Positions 54,405-64,000 of a stretch of 64,000 bases of DNA are shown here, piece by piece (positions within the stretch are counted from its first letter, which is position 1; each line of letters begins with the position of its first letter). A model generated the notes under the pieces. It was not told where the DNA came from and made no database searches. It was given only the letters and a program-made list of their open reading frames with translations. This DNA comes from Cyathus striatus (taxonomy: Eukaryota > Basidiomycota > Agaricomycetes > Agaricales > Nidulariaceae), in assembly GCA_025738555.1 (NCBI GenBank), contig JAOVFP010000001.1, positions 7,874,001-7,938,000 on the forward strand, given 5' to 3'. Made by a program: the position numbers and the translations under genes.

Positions 54405-54923
54405 TTTTATGTACCGATTCTCTTCCTACTGAGAAGCAGATGCAAAGATGCCTGGAAGGCATGGGAGAACTATAACAGAAACTCGAAGTGAGTATGGGTG
54501 TGGAACATAGAGCAGGAGTGCGGGAAAGAACCGTGGCTTCAGCTTATGTGCTGTGCTGCCTGGATATCCCCAGGGAATGGTTCATATTTCACAGAAGACA
54601 ATATATGACAAAGGGAAATGTTCCAGAGTATGAGAGGAGGCTTCGCCACTACACTAGGCAGTGGGAGAGAAACCTGAAGGAAACTGGGAGCAGGTGGCAC
54701 AAATGATATGCTCAGAATGTAGAATAAAGAACTAAAATACAATGGCCATAATGAAATATATAAGTAGGAATGGAAGAGAGGAGTAATAGAATAATGATGT
54801 GGTGAGGCCATCATCCCAGATACTATGTATCTGGGATACCCAATAGAAAACCTGATGGGTTCCAGGTATGTTGGAAGGTCACATGGGAATGTCAGCATGG
54901 TATATCCAGACACAGATATAACA
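54405..54923 (-). mobile_element. Degenerate solo LTR of the first Ty3 family
   Basis: Reverse complement begins TGTTATATCTGTGTCTGG, against TGTTATATCCGTGTCCGG in the intact LTR, and ends near ATGTACC. It is about 519 bp against 766, with internal deletions. All six CpGs in the first ~45 bases of the intact LTR are TG or CA here. Flanks GTGAT (54400-54404) and GTGCT (54924-54928) are a possible decayed TSD. Confidence 0.87.
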
Positions 54924-55017
54924 GTGCTCTATTGAGGTATTGCTGCCAAGTGTAGCAAACATATTCTAAATGACAATCTGATCAGTACTGCTAATGTAAC
55001 ACTAATTCCACTATTCT
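54924..55017. other. Short spacer, nothing seen
   Basis: AT-rich sequence between the LTR relic and the DUF6589-like fragment. Confidence 0.35.
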
Positions 55018-55965
55018 TTAACATGCCTTTAAGAATCCATTGTTGTGCTTGAGATATAAATCTGTTGGAATTGAGTTCCCTTTTGTTCCCCAATGATTTA
55101 CCAGCCAAGTCCTTTCAGCAATTTCTTGCAGCTTTGGTGAGAATTGATATTCATATTGTGCTTTCATTTCAAGAATTTCATTCCCATAATTGTGACAGCC
55201 TGCTCCTTGCATCATGTAAAGCCAGAAATCTAAAACTACCCACATCCACCCAATATCAGCATCATGGATAGCATCAGAAAACTCCCAGAAAAACAATGCA
55301 TTGCATATAAATAAAATTGAGTGTGCAAGAACTTCGTCTTCAGCCTTCAAGGCATCATGTGCTGCTGCTGATGTCACATATTTTTGAAAAACTAAATTAA
55401 TGACCTCTTCAAATTCCTCACAGCTAGGATACCATTGTTTTAGATTATCAACTGATTGTTTTCCGACAACTAGTCTACATAATTAGTTAAAATTTGTGTG
55501 ATTAGTGTTAATAAATAATATAACTTGCCTTGTGCGGTCTGGGATGTGAGCAATGAGTGAATGAAAAGCAAGTTCCTTTGCTTTATTATATTCTGGTTTT
55601 ATTGGATCTAGCTTTGAACATCCCAGAAGGGTACAATGATGCTCAAGTGAGCTTGGGTTATTCTGTGCTATTGTTCCCAGGTGGGTTCGATCATTACATT
55701 GAGCTGGAAATGAGAGGCCATAGCTAGTGAGAGAATCCATATAAATTTCTGAAATGTTGTAAACTCATCCCATCACTCTGCTTTTAAAAGTCGCAAATTT
55801 CAAATAGTTAACCAGTTACCCACAATAGGGCACAGTTCACTGCTTGCAATGTCTTCAGATAACCCTAGGTGAGAAGTATAGAGCTTCTCTATAACATGAA
55901 TGGTACCATTTACAGAAGCCTCCTCATCATTGAGAGCTGGAAGTGGAAAGAAATTGGTTTTTTCA
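55018..55965 (-). pseudogene. DUF6589-like C-terminal fragment
   Basis: Three pieces on the minus strand, probably exons: about 55960-55820 (NFFPLPALNDEEASVNGTIH, then LYTSHLGLSEDIASSELC), 55740-55530 (MDSLTSYGLSFPAQCNDRTH, LEHHCTLLGCSKLDPIKPEY), and 55470-55018 (VTSAAAHDALKAEDEVLAHS, LDFWLYMMQGAGCHNYGNEI, LNHNNGFL-like end). Intron-like GTAACTGG and GCAAGTTATATT sites separate them. The DALKAEDEVLAHSI...FWLYMMQGAGCHNYGNEIL block is the recognisable DUF6589 core. The 5' part is missing. The first family fragment at 36088 holds the N-terminus. Function unknown. Confidence 0.62.
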
Positions 55966-56051
55966 TGTCCTAAACAACATATTTCTGGTTTGAGTTTGGA
56001 TATATGATCTCATAGTGCTTTGTTCTTTGAGTTGTGGCTAACTGGACCAGG

Positions 56052-56310
56052 AGTATGAGTGTAATATTTGTGAGCATGAGTAAAAATGCCAATCATGCTC
56101 ACACTCAAGTTAAAGGACATTGAGTGCAAGTGTAAATCAGTGTTATAAATGTGATAGAATACCTATCATGCTCATGCTCAAATCAAAGGGCATTGAGCAT
56201 GAGTGTAAATATAATACTGACATGCAGTTATACTATGCAAATATGTGTGATAGGTAGTAATCTATCCTGTATTGCTCCCTGCTTCGTTGTGAATTTCCCT
56301 GCTTTGTTAT
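56052..56310 (-). repeat. Inverted copy of 7122-7377
   Basis: Reverse complement matches the GAGCATGATAGG satellite edge and the GGGAGCAATACAGGATAGATTACTACC segment at 7122-7377 closely. It ends abruptly at TTTGTTAT, where the LTR at 56311 begins, so this copy is the insertion target. Confidence 0.85.
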
Positions 56311-57463
56311 TGATACGCCTGACGGACGTACAACATATATAAGCGTATTTTTGCGATATCTACATAATATAAATCACTCACTTGCGATCACAATTGGATT
56401 ATCTAAGCGTTGGAGTGAGGTCCGAACTGCCAACGATCGTGCTATTTATAGTCACCACCACTAAGGACATAGTAAACAGATCTGAAAGCAATAGTGATTA
56501 TAATAAGGGATTAGCAGGAAAGCGTGTATATAGAACCCCAATGGCACTTGATCCACCATAAGCGCGCGGTAACGCGATGCGTCCAGGTCACGGGATGGTT
56601 CCAGGTCACGGGATGGTTCCAGGTCACGGGATGGTTCCAGGTCACGGGATGGTTCCAGGTCATGGGATGGTTCCAGGTCACGGGATGGTTCCGGCAGCAC
56701 AACTTACCCAAAGAAGCCAACAGCATCAAGGCGCCCATCAAGCGCCAACAGCCATTGCTGCTACTCTGGACTCAACCCAGATCGGTCCTCGGCATCTTGC
56801 GAATGAGATCTCACCCTGATCTACCGGTCGAAGCGAATGGACCATATACCCGAAGCCGTGGTTGCCGATGGTTCTATCTTTAGGCCCGCAATGCGACGGG
56901 GCGTCTAAACACACACATCAGCCAATAAGCGCGTCCCTATTTATCACGCGCGCCTGCCCCTTTCGAGGAGCTAAGTCCAACGCTCTCCTATCCAGACCTT
57001 CGCGCACGTCCCTCTGCCCAGCGTCATAGTTAATTACCTTATCTAGACATCTGCTATACCTGTACAGTACCTTTACAGTACCTAAGAACTCCACTTTTCC
57101 AGTAGTATATAAGACTCGCAAACCTGCTCATGTAGAACCAAGCAATCTTGTATCGATTCCTTCCGCTATCAGTGCTATTTAGCGTATTCGTGATAATCTA
57201 TTCAATTTCCGAGTGTAAAAACCCAGTGTGATCTAAGCTCTCCCAGGACTGCAAAGAAGCCTAGTTGATTATTAGTGATTACAAGCGTTATAGATTACAA
57301 GTGAATATTGTAGTGTGTTCATCCCTCCCTTGCCCGGAATTACCTTGTGTATTCTGAAGATATTCCCCCGGACTCGCCCCTGCTTGATTGTTAGCAAGAG
57401 TAAGCGACGACCTTTACATAGTTTCATAGCTATTACTCCCTAGTAACCCTCTTTGCCCTTTTA
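56311..57463 (+). repeat. 5' LTR of the second Ty3 element
   Basis: TGATACGCCTGACGG to GCCCTTTTA. It is 90 bp longer than the solo copy because of an 18-bp minisatellite. TATATAAG at about 56335 and GTATATAAGACTCGC near 57105 are candidate promoter boxes. Confidence 0.92.
56583..56691 (+). repeat. 18-bp minisatellite inside the LTR
   Basis: Six copies of CAGGTCACGGGATGGTTC (one with CAGGTCATGG). The solo LTR at 40817 has one. Confidence 0.93.
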
Positions 57464-57464
57464 T

Positions 57465-57482
57465 CTGGAGCCCACCGTGAGG
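57465..57482 (+). promoter_or_regulatory. Probable primer binding site
   Basis: CTGGAGCCCACCGTGAGG starts just after the LTR end. TGGAGCCC is the usual place and form for a tRNA 3' end match; the tRNA was not identified. Confidence 0.45.
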
Positions 57483-57806
57483 GGGAAATCAGAATATTAG
57501 AAGTAAAAGTCGGAAATTGGTGTGGGTTTTACATAAACGATTATCTAGTAGAGGTGACTTGCTCGTGTTATACGAAGTAAAGCGTTTTCGAGAATATAAG
57601 CTCATTTCCCCCGGATCAGACAAGAACAGGACGTTCTTTAGTATAGCAGAGATATAGCAGTCAGAGCGCCAAGAAGGCGTAGCAGTATAGAGATCAATAG
57701 AGCAGCCAGCTTAGCACGCACGTTTAGATAAACACGTTCAGGAGCCAATATTTCACGAAGGACTAAGAACTCGTTGAAAGCGGGATCAGAGGCATTGGAA
57801 TTTGAA

Positions 57807-59504
57807 ATGGTGAAGAGGACTAAGACACCATGGAAGCCAAAAGTACCAGGAGCGTTTGAGGAAAGCGATACTGAACTAAGCCGGATAGAGATACCTGTAG
57901 CCGCACTTGCCAGTACCAGTACCGCACTTGAGCAATTAGTTCCCCCAACGCCAGTTGAAGAACCAGTTGTCGAGAATAATACTGAGTCAGATAGTGAGGC
58001 TGAGCATTTAGTATCCGCCCTAGTAAATTGGAATCTCTCTGAAAACGCCAGTGGCACTGTCAATGAGACGCTTGAATTAGTTACGGAACCCATCGTTGAA
58101 ACAGGACCCATACACATACATACCACTATAGCAGAACCACAGGAAACGATGGCGAAGGAAATACCAGACCCTTATACAAGGGATGCGAATAAGTGGAACA
58201 GAAAAGGCAGTGAAGTGCAATATTGGCTGGACTGTCTGGAGGAACAGTTTAAAATCTATAACTATAATGACGCCGCAGCCAGGATTCAATATGCAATTCG
58301 CACAATCACACGCAGCTGTGTCCAGGAGATGGTAAAAGTGTTCGCCGAGGCGAAGGCAGAAGCAAAAGATTGGGACAAGTTCAAGAAACGAGTCCTACAA
58401 GAGTACGATGAGGATGCAGAAGTAGGAAATCTATCGAAGTTGCAAAGGATAGTTAAGCAGCATGCAAAGTTGTCCCCCACAGACCGTAAAAAGTGGAAAA
58501 CATTCAAACGCGAGTTTGAAATGGGCGCTTCGATATGCGAAGAAGCCAAAATTATCTCGAACATGTCGATAGTTCAGCTCTTGGAAAGCGCCTTGGACCA
58601 CAGGTTCCGGCATAAACTAGAGTCACGACTAGAGCAGATACCCGAGAAGGATGGAGAGGACCCCGATGATAGATTCCCCTACAAAACTATCTTGAAGGAA
58701 TGTGATGCAGTGGTTAGACGAAAGCACCTGGTGCAAGAATCGGAGTCGGACCTGTCAAGTCAGGATTCAGATTCTTCTACTAGTAGCTCTAGTGAAGACG
58801 AAGAAGAAAGGAGGGCGACTAAGTCTAAAGCTAAGGGGAAGCGCAAGTCTAAAAAGGATCGGTTCAAAAGGACAGATGTGCCTAGACATTCTGTAAAGTT
58901 GGAAGCCCCAGAGGTGGACATCAAAAAGGAAGTCCAGGAGGCAGTGGCCGCGAGCATGACGACTTTCAAACAGGAAATTAAATCCATGTTTGAAAGCTAT
59001 CCTAGGACAAATGCGTCAGTAGCTAGATCACCAGCTTGGGCACCACCCACCTTTCAAAACTCGTCTTATGGCAATGCTAGCAGCTTGTATCCATCGCCAG
59101 TAGGCAGGGGTTGTTTCTATTGTGGGAAGTGCAATGACAATTTTGTTAATTGCAAGGAAAAGCAGAAGGACGTCGATGATGGAATCATCTGCGAGGTCAA
59201 CGGCAATATTATTTTATGTGCTACAAATGAATGTTTGCAGCATGGTGTGTACCCTTACAAGGATACCATAAATAAAATGTTGGCTAGAAAAGAGTCGGAG
59301 ATTCCAAAGGCCAATTTATACTACCCGTCAATAACGTATCCGGCGGCTACAGAAATGGCAGCGGACGATCCTGTACTTATCCTGTCCCAAGAAGTTGGAG
59401 CCCTAAGAGAACAGCAAGAAGCGTCAAATGAGAGGATAGCACAGCTGGTGGAGGAGTTGACACAAAATGTGCAAACTCATTCTGGTAAATCGTCAGGTTT
59501 CTAG
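57807..59504 (+). CDS. gag: gag of the second Ty3 element
   Basis: 565 residues from the ATG at 57807 (MVKRTKTPWKPKVPGAFEES); the frame runs further upstream but without ATG. The first ~110 residues are acidic and disordered. A helical capsid-like part follows (WLDCLEEQFKIYNYNDAAAR, WDKFKKRVLQEYDED), then a Ser/Asp tract and KSKAKGKRKSKKDRFKR basic stretch. A zinc-knuckle-like CFYCGKCNDNFVNC lies near residue 435, whose His is not where expected. The frame ends at a TAG at 59502; the next frame continues one base back (LEGSKKDTRRPEVV). That could be a minus-one frameshift or a 1-base deletion. It packages element RNA in the particle. Confidence 0.85.
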   Translation: MVKRTKTPWKPKVPGAFEESDTELSRIEIPVAALASTSTALEQLVPPTPVEEPVVENNTESDSEAEHLVSALVNWNLSENASGTVNETLELVTEPIVETGPIHIHTTIAEPQETMAKEIPDPYTRDANKWNRKGSEVQYWLDCLEEQFKIYNYNDAAARIQYAIRTITRSCVQEMVKVFAEAKAEAKDWDKFKKRVLQEYDEDAEVGNLSKLQRIVKQHAKLSPTDRKKWKTFKREFEMGASICEEAKIISNMSIVQLLESALDHRFRHKLESRLEQIPEKDGEDPDDRFPYKTILKECDAVVRRKHLVQESESDLSSQDSDSSTSSSSEDEEERRATKSKAKGKRKSKKDRFKRTDVPRHSVKLEAPEVDIKKEVQEAVAASMTTFKQEIKSMFESYPRTNASVARSPAWAPPTFQNSSYGNASSLYPSPVGRGCFYCGKCNDNFVNCKEKQKDVDDGIICEVNGNIILCATNECLQHGVYPYKDTINKMLARKESEIPKANLYYPSITYPAATEMAADDPVLILSQEVGALREQQEASNERIAQLVEELTQNVQTHSGKSSGF

Positions 59505-59507
59505 AAG

Positions 59508-60760
59508 GTTCGAAGAAGGATACAAGGCGACCCGAAGTCGTTAAGACCCCGCCTGTGGTCGTTAATATACCTGAGGACCATCATAGAGACAAGGCAGTTA
59601 AATTCAGAGAGGAAACGGAGATAATAAGGGAACAAGCAGGGTCCGAGGCAGATATAGATTCTGACAAAGATCAAGTGCGTTCCCCAGTAAATATATTAAA
59701 AAGAACGAAAAATGATAAAATCCATACAACAGTAGAAAATAATAAAGTACAAAAAGAGCTTTCTGACCTAGAGGTTCCTGAATTTCCATACCAAAATGTA
59801 ACACCGTTACAACCGATACCCACGCGCATGCCCATCCCGGCAAGTGAGCTTCCCAAAAAGTCGCCGTCCTACATGCGTCAAGCTGCTGTAGAGACTAGTG
59901 TGCGACCCGGAAAAGTTGTGGAGCGACTTTTAGATATCCCGGTAATGATTTCACAAAAGGAATTGTTAGCTTTGGCGCCTAGCATGAGAGCTGACCTCCA
60001 TACGCGCTTAACTACTAAGCGTCAACCACCGGAAGTTTCTACATCTGGTAAACCTGGAATACCAAGGAACGAGGTAGAGATGGAAGAAGTAGAGGACGAG
60101 GATGCACCAGGACCATGGAAGTTGAATGAAAGCTGGGTCGCCATCCAGGACAGTGACCTACCTGCTCCTAAGAAAAAGCTTAAGAGTGGATTCGACAACC
60201 GAGGAGTGCGAGTAAAAGGCGGCTGGAGAATATCTGACCCCGTAACGCAATATGTAGCTACACTGGAGGCATCAGACATACGTCGATTCGTACCAGCACG
60301 CAGTGCAGAATCATTACGCGCGATTTCTGGCACCATATATGGTATTGAAGTACCAGAGTGCTTGCTAGATAGCGGGTCACAGATAGTATCCATGAGTCAG
60401 GAGATAGTGGAGAAGTGTGGATTAGCCTGGGATCCAGATTTGAAAATTAATATGCAGGGTGCTAATGGGGGCGTGGAATCTACTTGTGGACTTGCGAAAA
60501 ACGTACCATTCCGGCTAGAAGAGATCGTTATATATCTACAAGTCCATATTCTGCGAAACCCTCCTTATCAGGTACTGCTGGGAAGACCCTTTGATGTGTT
60601 AACCGCGAGTAATATCCAGAACGACCGAGTAGGAGGCCAGTTAATCACCATTACTGCGCCAGTCTCGGGTATGCAGATGGTAATTCCCACACATCCTCGA
60701 GGTAAGGCACCTACAAAGCCTACTGAGGAAGAACAAAATTTTCACTATTCGATGAATTGA
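59508..60760 (+). CDS. Aspartic protease region of the second Ty3 element
   Basis: Open frame without its own ATG. The N-terminal ~250 residues are charged and unfamiliar (VNIPEDHHRDKAVKFREET, then ALAPSMRADLHTRLTTKR). The protease follows: CLLDSGSQIVSMSQEIVEK (catalytic Asp in DSGS) near 60363, and VLLGRPFDVLTA near 60575. It ends at 60760, just after FHYSMN, where the next frame (starting FDELIGDQGELAVRFD) takes over after an apparent 1-base loss at about 60745. It cleaves the polyprotein in related elements. Confidence 0.82.
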
Positions 60761-61704
60761 TAGGAGATCAAGGAGAGTTAGCAGTAAGATTTGATTGTGA
60801 CGAGAATGGCCATGTAACCATTGGGGGATATTATCAACAAGAAAAAGGAAAAACATTAGAAAAAGAAGAAATATCATATGTGTATCTCCTTGCTATGGCC
60901 AAGGACAATACTATCCGGAATGTGGAGATCAAGGAGGAGGTAGCGTCGATCATTGCCAAAAACCATGCCATAGGTTTAGGCTCGACTACTCAATACTTCA
61001 TGACGGCAGGCGCAAATCCTGGACAGGATCCAGTCCCTACATTCGAGAGTTTCGCAGGACGAAAATATAAACCTGTAGCACAGAAAACCAAGCCGGTATT
61101 AGGGGACGTACCGGAAGAATTTTATATTAAATGCGAAATCAAAGGTGATCCGCTGGCGGAACTACCAACGCTCCCAACAAATCCACCGGTATATACTCCA
61201 ACGGGCCGATACACTCAGGCACACAAGGAATATATCGACAAGCAACATCCAGAAGGTTTCCTGTGGCCCGAAGAGCGAAAGCTGATGCACTGGACCCTGG
61301 GTGCACATGATAAAGCATTCGCTTGGGAAGAGTCGGAGAAGGGTTCATTTAAGGAGGAATACTTTCCACTGGTCCAGATACCTACTATTCCACATGTACC
61401 TTGGGTTGAAGGAAATATCCCAATTCCACGTGCAATCTATGATGAAGTATGTCAGATCATTAAGGCAAAAATCGATGGTGGTATATACGAACCTTCAAAT
61501 TCGTCGTATAGATCAAAATGGTTTTGTGTGATAAAGAAAGATAGGAAAAGTCTACGACTTGTTCATAGTCTGGAACCATTGAATAAAGTTACGATCACTC
61601 ATTCAGGATTGCCACCCGCAACTGAGGAACTGGCCAATCACTTCGCGGGACGCGCTTGTGGTGGGATATTTGACTTGTATGTAGGATATTTGACTTGTAT
61701 GTAG
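60746..61704 (+). pseudogene. RT, N-terminal part, ended by a 20-bp duplication
   Basis: Linker, then IPIPRAIYDEVCQIIKAKID, IYEPSNSSYRSKWFCVIKKD, SLRLVHSLEPLNKVTI and the first catalytic Asp in RACGGIFDLYVGY. A perfect 20-bp tandem repeat (GGATATTTGACTTGTATGTA at 61665-61684 and 61685-61704) shifts the frame and stops it at 61704. The continuing frame resumes at YVGYDEQRLDERSRNL. Confidence 0.85.
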
Positions 61705-63425
61705 GATATGATGAGCAAAGGTTGGATGAAAGATCTCGGAATCTTACAACGTTCCAGACACCCTATGGTGCTTTACGTTTAGTAACATTACCTATGGGAT
61801 GGACTAATTCTGTAGCAATCTTTCATGACGATGTCACCTACATCCTGTGCGACAAAATCCCCGAGTTCACGAAGCCTTACATCGATGATGTACCCATGCG
61901 AGGACCAGCAACAAGGTATGAACTACCAAACGGGAATTATGAGACTATTCCAGAGAATTCCAATATTCGCAGGTTCATCTGGGAATATTTCCAGGGAGTC
62001 AACCGAGTGCTACAGCGTATGAAGTACGTTAATGGTACCTTTTCAGGGAAAAAGTCCATAGTTTGTGCAGACGAGTTTATAGTCGTTGGCCACTGAGTAT
62101 CCTATGCAGGTCGACACCCCACTCACAATTGCATTAAAGACGTGCTCAATTGGGGTGATTGTACTAACTTCAGCAATGTAAGAGCCTTCCTTGGAACCGT
62201 TGTCCAAGGTTGCTTGAATATTCCTAAGTTCGTGGATCTTGCAGCACCATTATATGAACTACTTAAGAAAGATGCATTATTTAAATGGGGTCCAGAAGAA
62301 AAAGCGTCACAAAAAGCGCTTAAAGAGGCATTAAAGAATAACTTGCTGATCAGGAACCCCATGTATGGCGGAAGTCAACCTTTGGTGGTGGCTATCGACA
62401 CTTCATATATTGCGGCAGGATGGTTGATCTATCAACAAGACGAAATAGATCCCTCCAAGATCTACTATGTTAAGTTTGGGTCGAAAGCGCTATCTCGGCG
62501 TCAATCAACATACTCCCAACCTAAGCGCGAATTGCTGGGCTGTCGAATGGTACTGGAAGAAGAAAGATACCTGTTACAGGGATGTAGAAACCTGGTGGTA
62601 GAAACGGATGCTAAGTACCTATTTGGGATGTTAAACAATCCTGGAAGGATGCCCAATGCGACCATCAACCGCTGGGTGGATTATATCCGAACCAATTTCT
62701 TCTTCACACTTGTACATAAAGTGGGTAAAACGTTCGGACCTGATGGACTTTCTAGACGCAAGACTTATGAAGGGGATCGCACAAAATGGTCCTTCGATGA
62801 TGAGTCGGAAGATGACGAACAACCCTACAAGTTGATCAAAGACTCTCCTCATGATCCAGACCCTTTGGATTTAGAAACATTCATAGACGAAATCGATACA
62901 CGCACTGGCTATATCAACTGTGTAGCAGAAAGTGTAGAAGATTTTGCGGATGACCTTGAGGATGCGTTGTCGGCTACGGAAAGAGAGAATCAGTTGCGCC
63001 TCAATGCCATACAGTCACCTGAATGTGGTAGTTCACAACGCACATTTCTGCAACAATTCGTAAATGCCATGGTCTTACCAGATACTGTACTCAAATATGA
63101 CCCTACCAAAAGTGAAGCCTACCCTACAGAAATACGGACGGCTTTTGGGAATCTAATGGATAAGCGCGTGGCTGCAGTAGAGGAGTACTTGAGGAATGAT
63201 GGGATACGGCCGGAGAAGATGGATAAGCGCGATTATAAACGCTTTCGAAAATTTGCAGGACAATTCGTGTTAGAAAATGATAAACTATATTTTAAAGATG
63301 GAGAAGCACTACCCAGGCTGGTAGTGCGTCAGGAGCAACGTATGTACATGATGCGCGCGGGCCATGATGTGTTGGGTCATAGAGGAATCTACGTGACACA
63401 CAGTTTGCTTAATTTGAGATTTTAG
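61695..63425 (+). pseudogene. RT palm, thumb and RNase H of the second Ty3 element
   Basis: Starts in the duplicated segment: LTTFQTPYGALRLVTLPMGW, IFHDDVTYILCDK, then catalytic YIDDVPMRGPATRYE near 61880. A TGA at 62094-62096 follows FIVVGH, where Arg is usual (CGA to TGA). After it come the RNase H domain (LVVAIDTSYIAAGWLIYQQD, QPKRELLGCRMVLEE, LVVETDAKYLFGML) and an acidic linker. It then runs to the first half of the integrase zinc finger (HDVLGHRGIYVTHSLLNL), where TAG at 63423-63425 replaces an expected Trp. Confidence 0.88.
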
Positions 63426-64000
63426 TGGCCGCAAATGGAAATGGATGTTCAGTGGTATGTGTCAACTTGTCATGTTTGTCAGAAACGACAGAGGAGTTTG
63501 TTCGAATCTCCACCGTCGGTCACTGAGACACCATCGATATTTCAAGTGTTGCATGCTGACACGGTGCACATGGACATCTCCAATCAGTGTAAATATATCG
63601 TACATGGGCGATGCGCACTATTATCATGGGCAGAAGCACACGCGGTTCGAAATGAAATGGCAAAGACCATTGCTCAATGGCTCTTTGAGGATATCTTGTG
63701 CCGTTGGGGGTGTATACAACGCATAGTCACGGATAATGGCAGGCCTTTTATTCGGGCTTGCGAGTGGTTAACGGCGAAGTATAACGTACCAACGATCACT
63801 ATCTCTGCTTACAATTCACGTGCGAATGGGATAATAGAACATCCGCACTGGGATTTGAGACAGATGCTCGTCAAATGTACGGAACCAGACTTGTCAAAGT
63901 GGTATTGGTTTTTACATCACGTACTATGGGCGGACCGAATTACTATAAGGAAGCGTTGGGGCTGCTCACCTTTCTTCATGGTAACTGGCGCACATCCAGT
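63426..64000 (+). CDS. Integrase of the second Ty3 element, cut by the window end
   Basis: Same frame as before, open to the edge: WPQMEMDVQWYVSTCHVCQK (CxxC of the zinc finger), HADTVHMDI (first Asp), IVTDNGRPF (second Asp), IEHPHWDLRQM (Glu of D,D-35-E). It ends within CSPFFMVTGAHP. The catalytic residues are intact, so decay so far is by stops upstream only. The C-terminal domain, and any chromodomain, lie outside. Confidence 0.87.

Larger units (their letters stand above)
56311..64000 (+). mobile_element. Second Ty3-type LTR retrotransposon, cut by the window edge
   Basis: Starts with LTR 56311-57463, then gag, protease, RT, RNase H and integrase in Ty3 order. RT carries YIDDVP instead of YLDDI. 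The 3' LTR lies outside the window. The frame is broken by a shift at 59502, a 1-base loss near 60745, a 20-bp tandem duplication at 61665-61704, and stops at 62094-62096 and 63423-63425. The 5' flank TTTGTTAT predicts the duplication to expect after the 3' LTR. The family also left the solo LTR at 40817. Confidence 0.93.

Overview
The window looks like nuclear DNA of an agaricomycete (mushroom-forming basidiomycete). Evidence: a chromodomain Ty3 element; a CxC5/CxC6-KDZ transposase locus; an agaric-type F-box/LRR gene (cysteine motif, coiled coil, then F-box); DUF6589-like fragments; and short GT-AG introns of about 45-75 nt. There are no prokaryotic signals. Most of the 64 kb is repeats and mobile elements; host genes are confined to about 18.9-35 kb.

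Layout. 1-9.08 kb: AT-rich minisatellites built from GAGCATGAG/GAGTGTGAG words, a 1.3-kb hAT-like non-autonomous element with an exact 8-bp target duplication, and tRNA-like (SINE-like) repeats. 9,084-17,242: a complete Ty3/chromovirus element with two 766-bp LTRs that look identical and TSD CCTTG. Its gag-pol is broken by about seven small net deletions, and it carries an unusual antisense reading frame between pol and the 3' LTR. 17.2-18.2 kb: more SINE-like copies; the Ty3 element sits inside one of them. 18.9-35 kb: host genes, namely a three-exon conserved fungal protein, an F-box/LRR protein, and a cluster of five PHO80/PCL-type cyclin genes or relics. The last cyclin is killed by a Trp-to-stop change and a 508-bp TA-flanked MITE.

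35.4-56.3 kb: a transposon graveyard poor in CpG. It holds a hAT-like element with ~245-bp inverted repeats around a DUF6589-like fragment; a KDZ transposase pseudogene holding a solo LTR; a multi-exon gene next to it, split exactly by a 3.46-kb foldback element with ~1.2-kb inverted arms; GA-rich minisatellites with a thrice-repeated intron; a RecQ-like helicase pseudogene; an acidic pseudogene; a degenerate inverted LTR of the first Ty3 family; and a second DUF6589-like fragment. 56,311-64,000: the 5' LTR, gag, protease, RT, RNase H and most of integrase of a second Ty3-type element, cut by the window edge and also broken.

The unifying signal is CpG decay. Stops in the KDZ, acidic-pseudogene and helicase relics fall where arginine is expected (CGA to TGA); the helicase motif VI arginines have become Gln and Trp; the old LTR has lost all six CpGs of its first ~45 bp; and the satellite words exist in CG, TG and CA states. 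This is what methylation plus deamination, or a RIP-like CpG mutator, would leave. It is read by eye and needs alignment-based counting.
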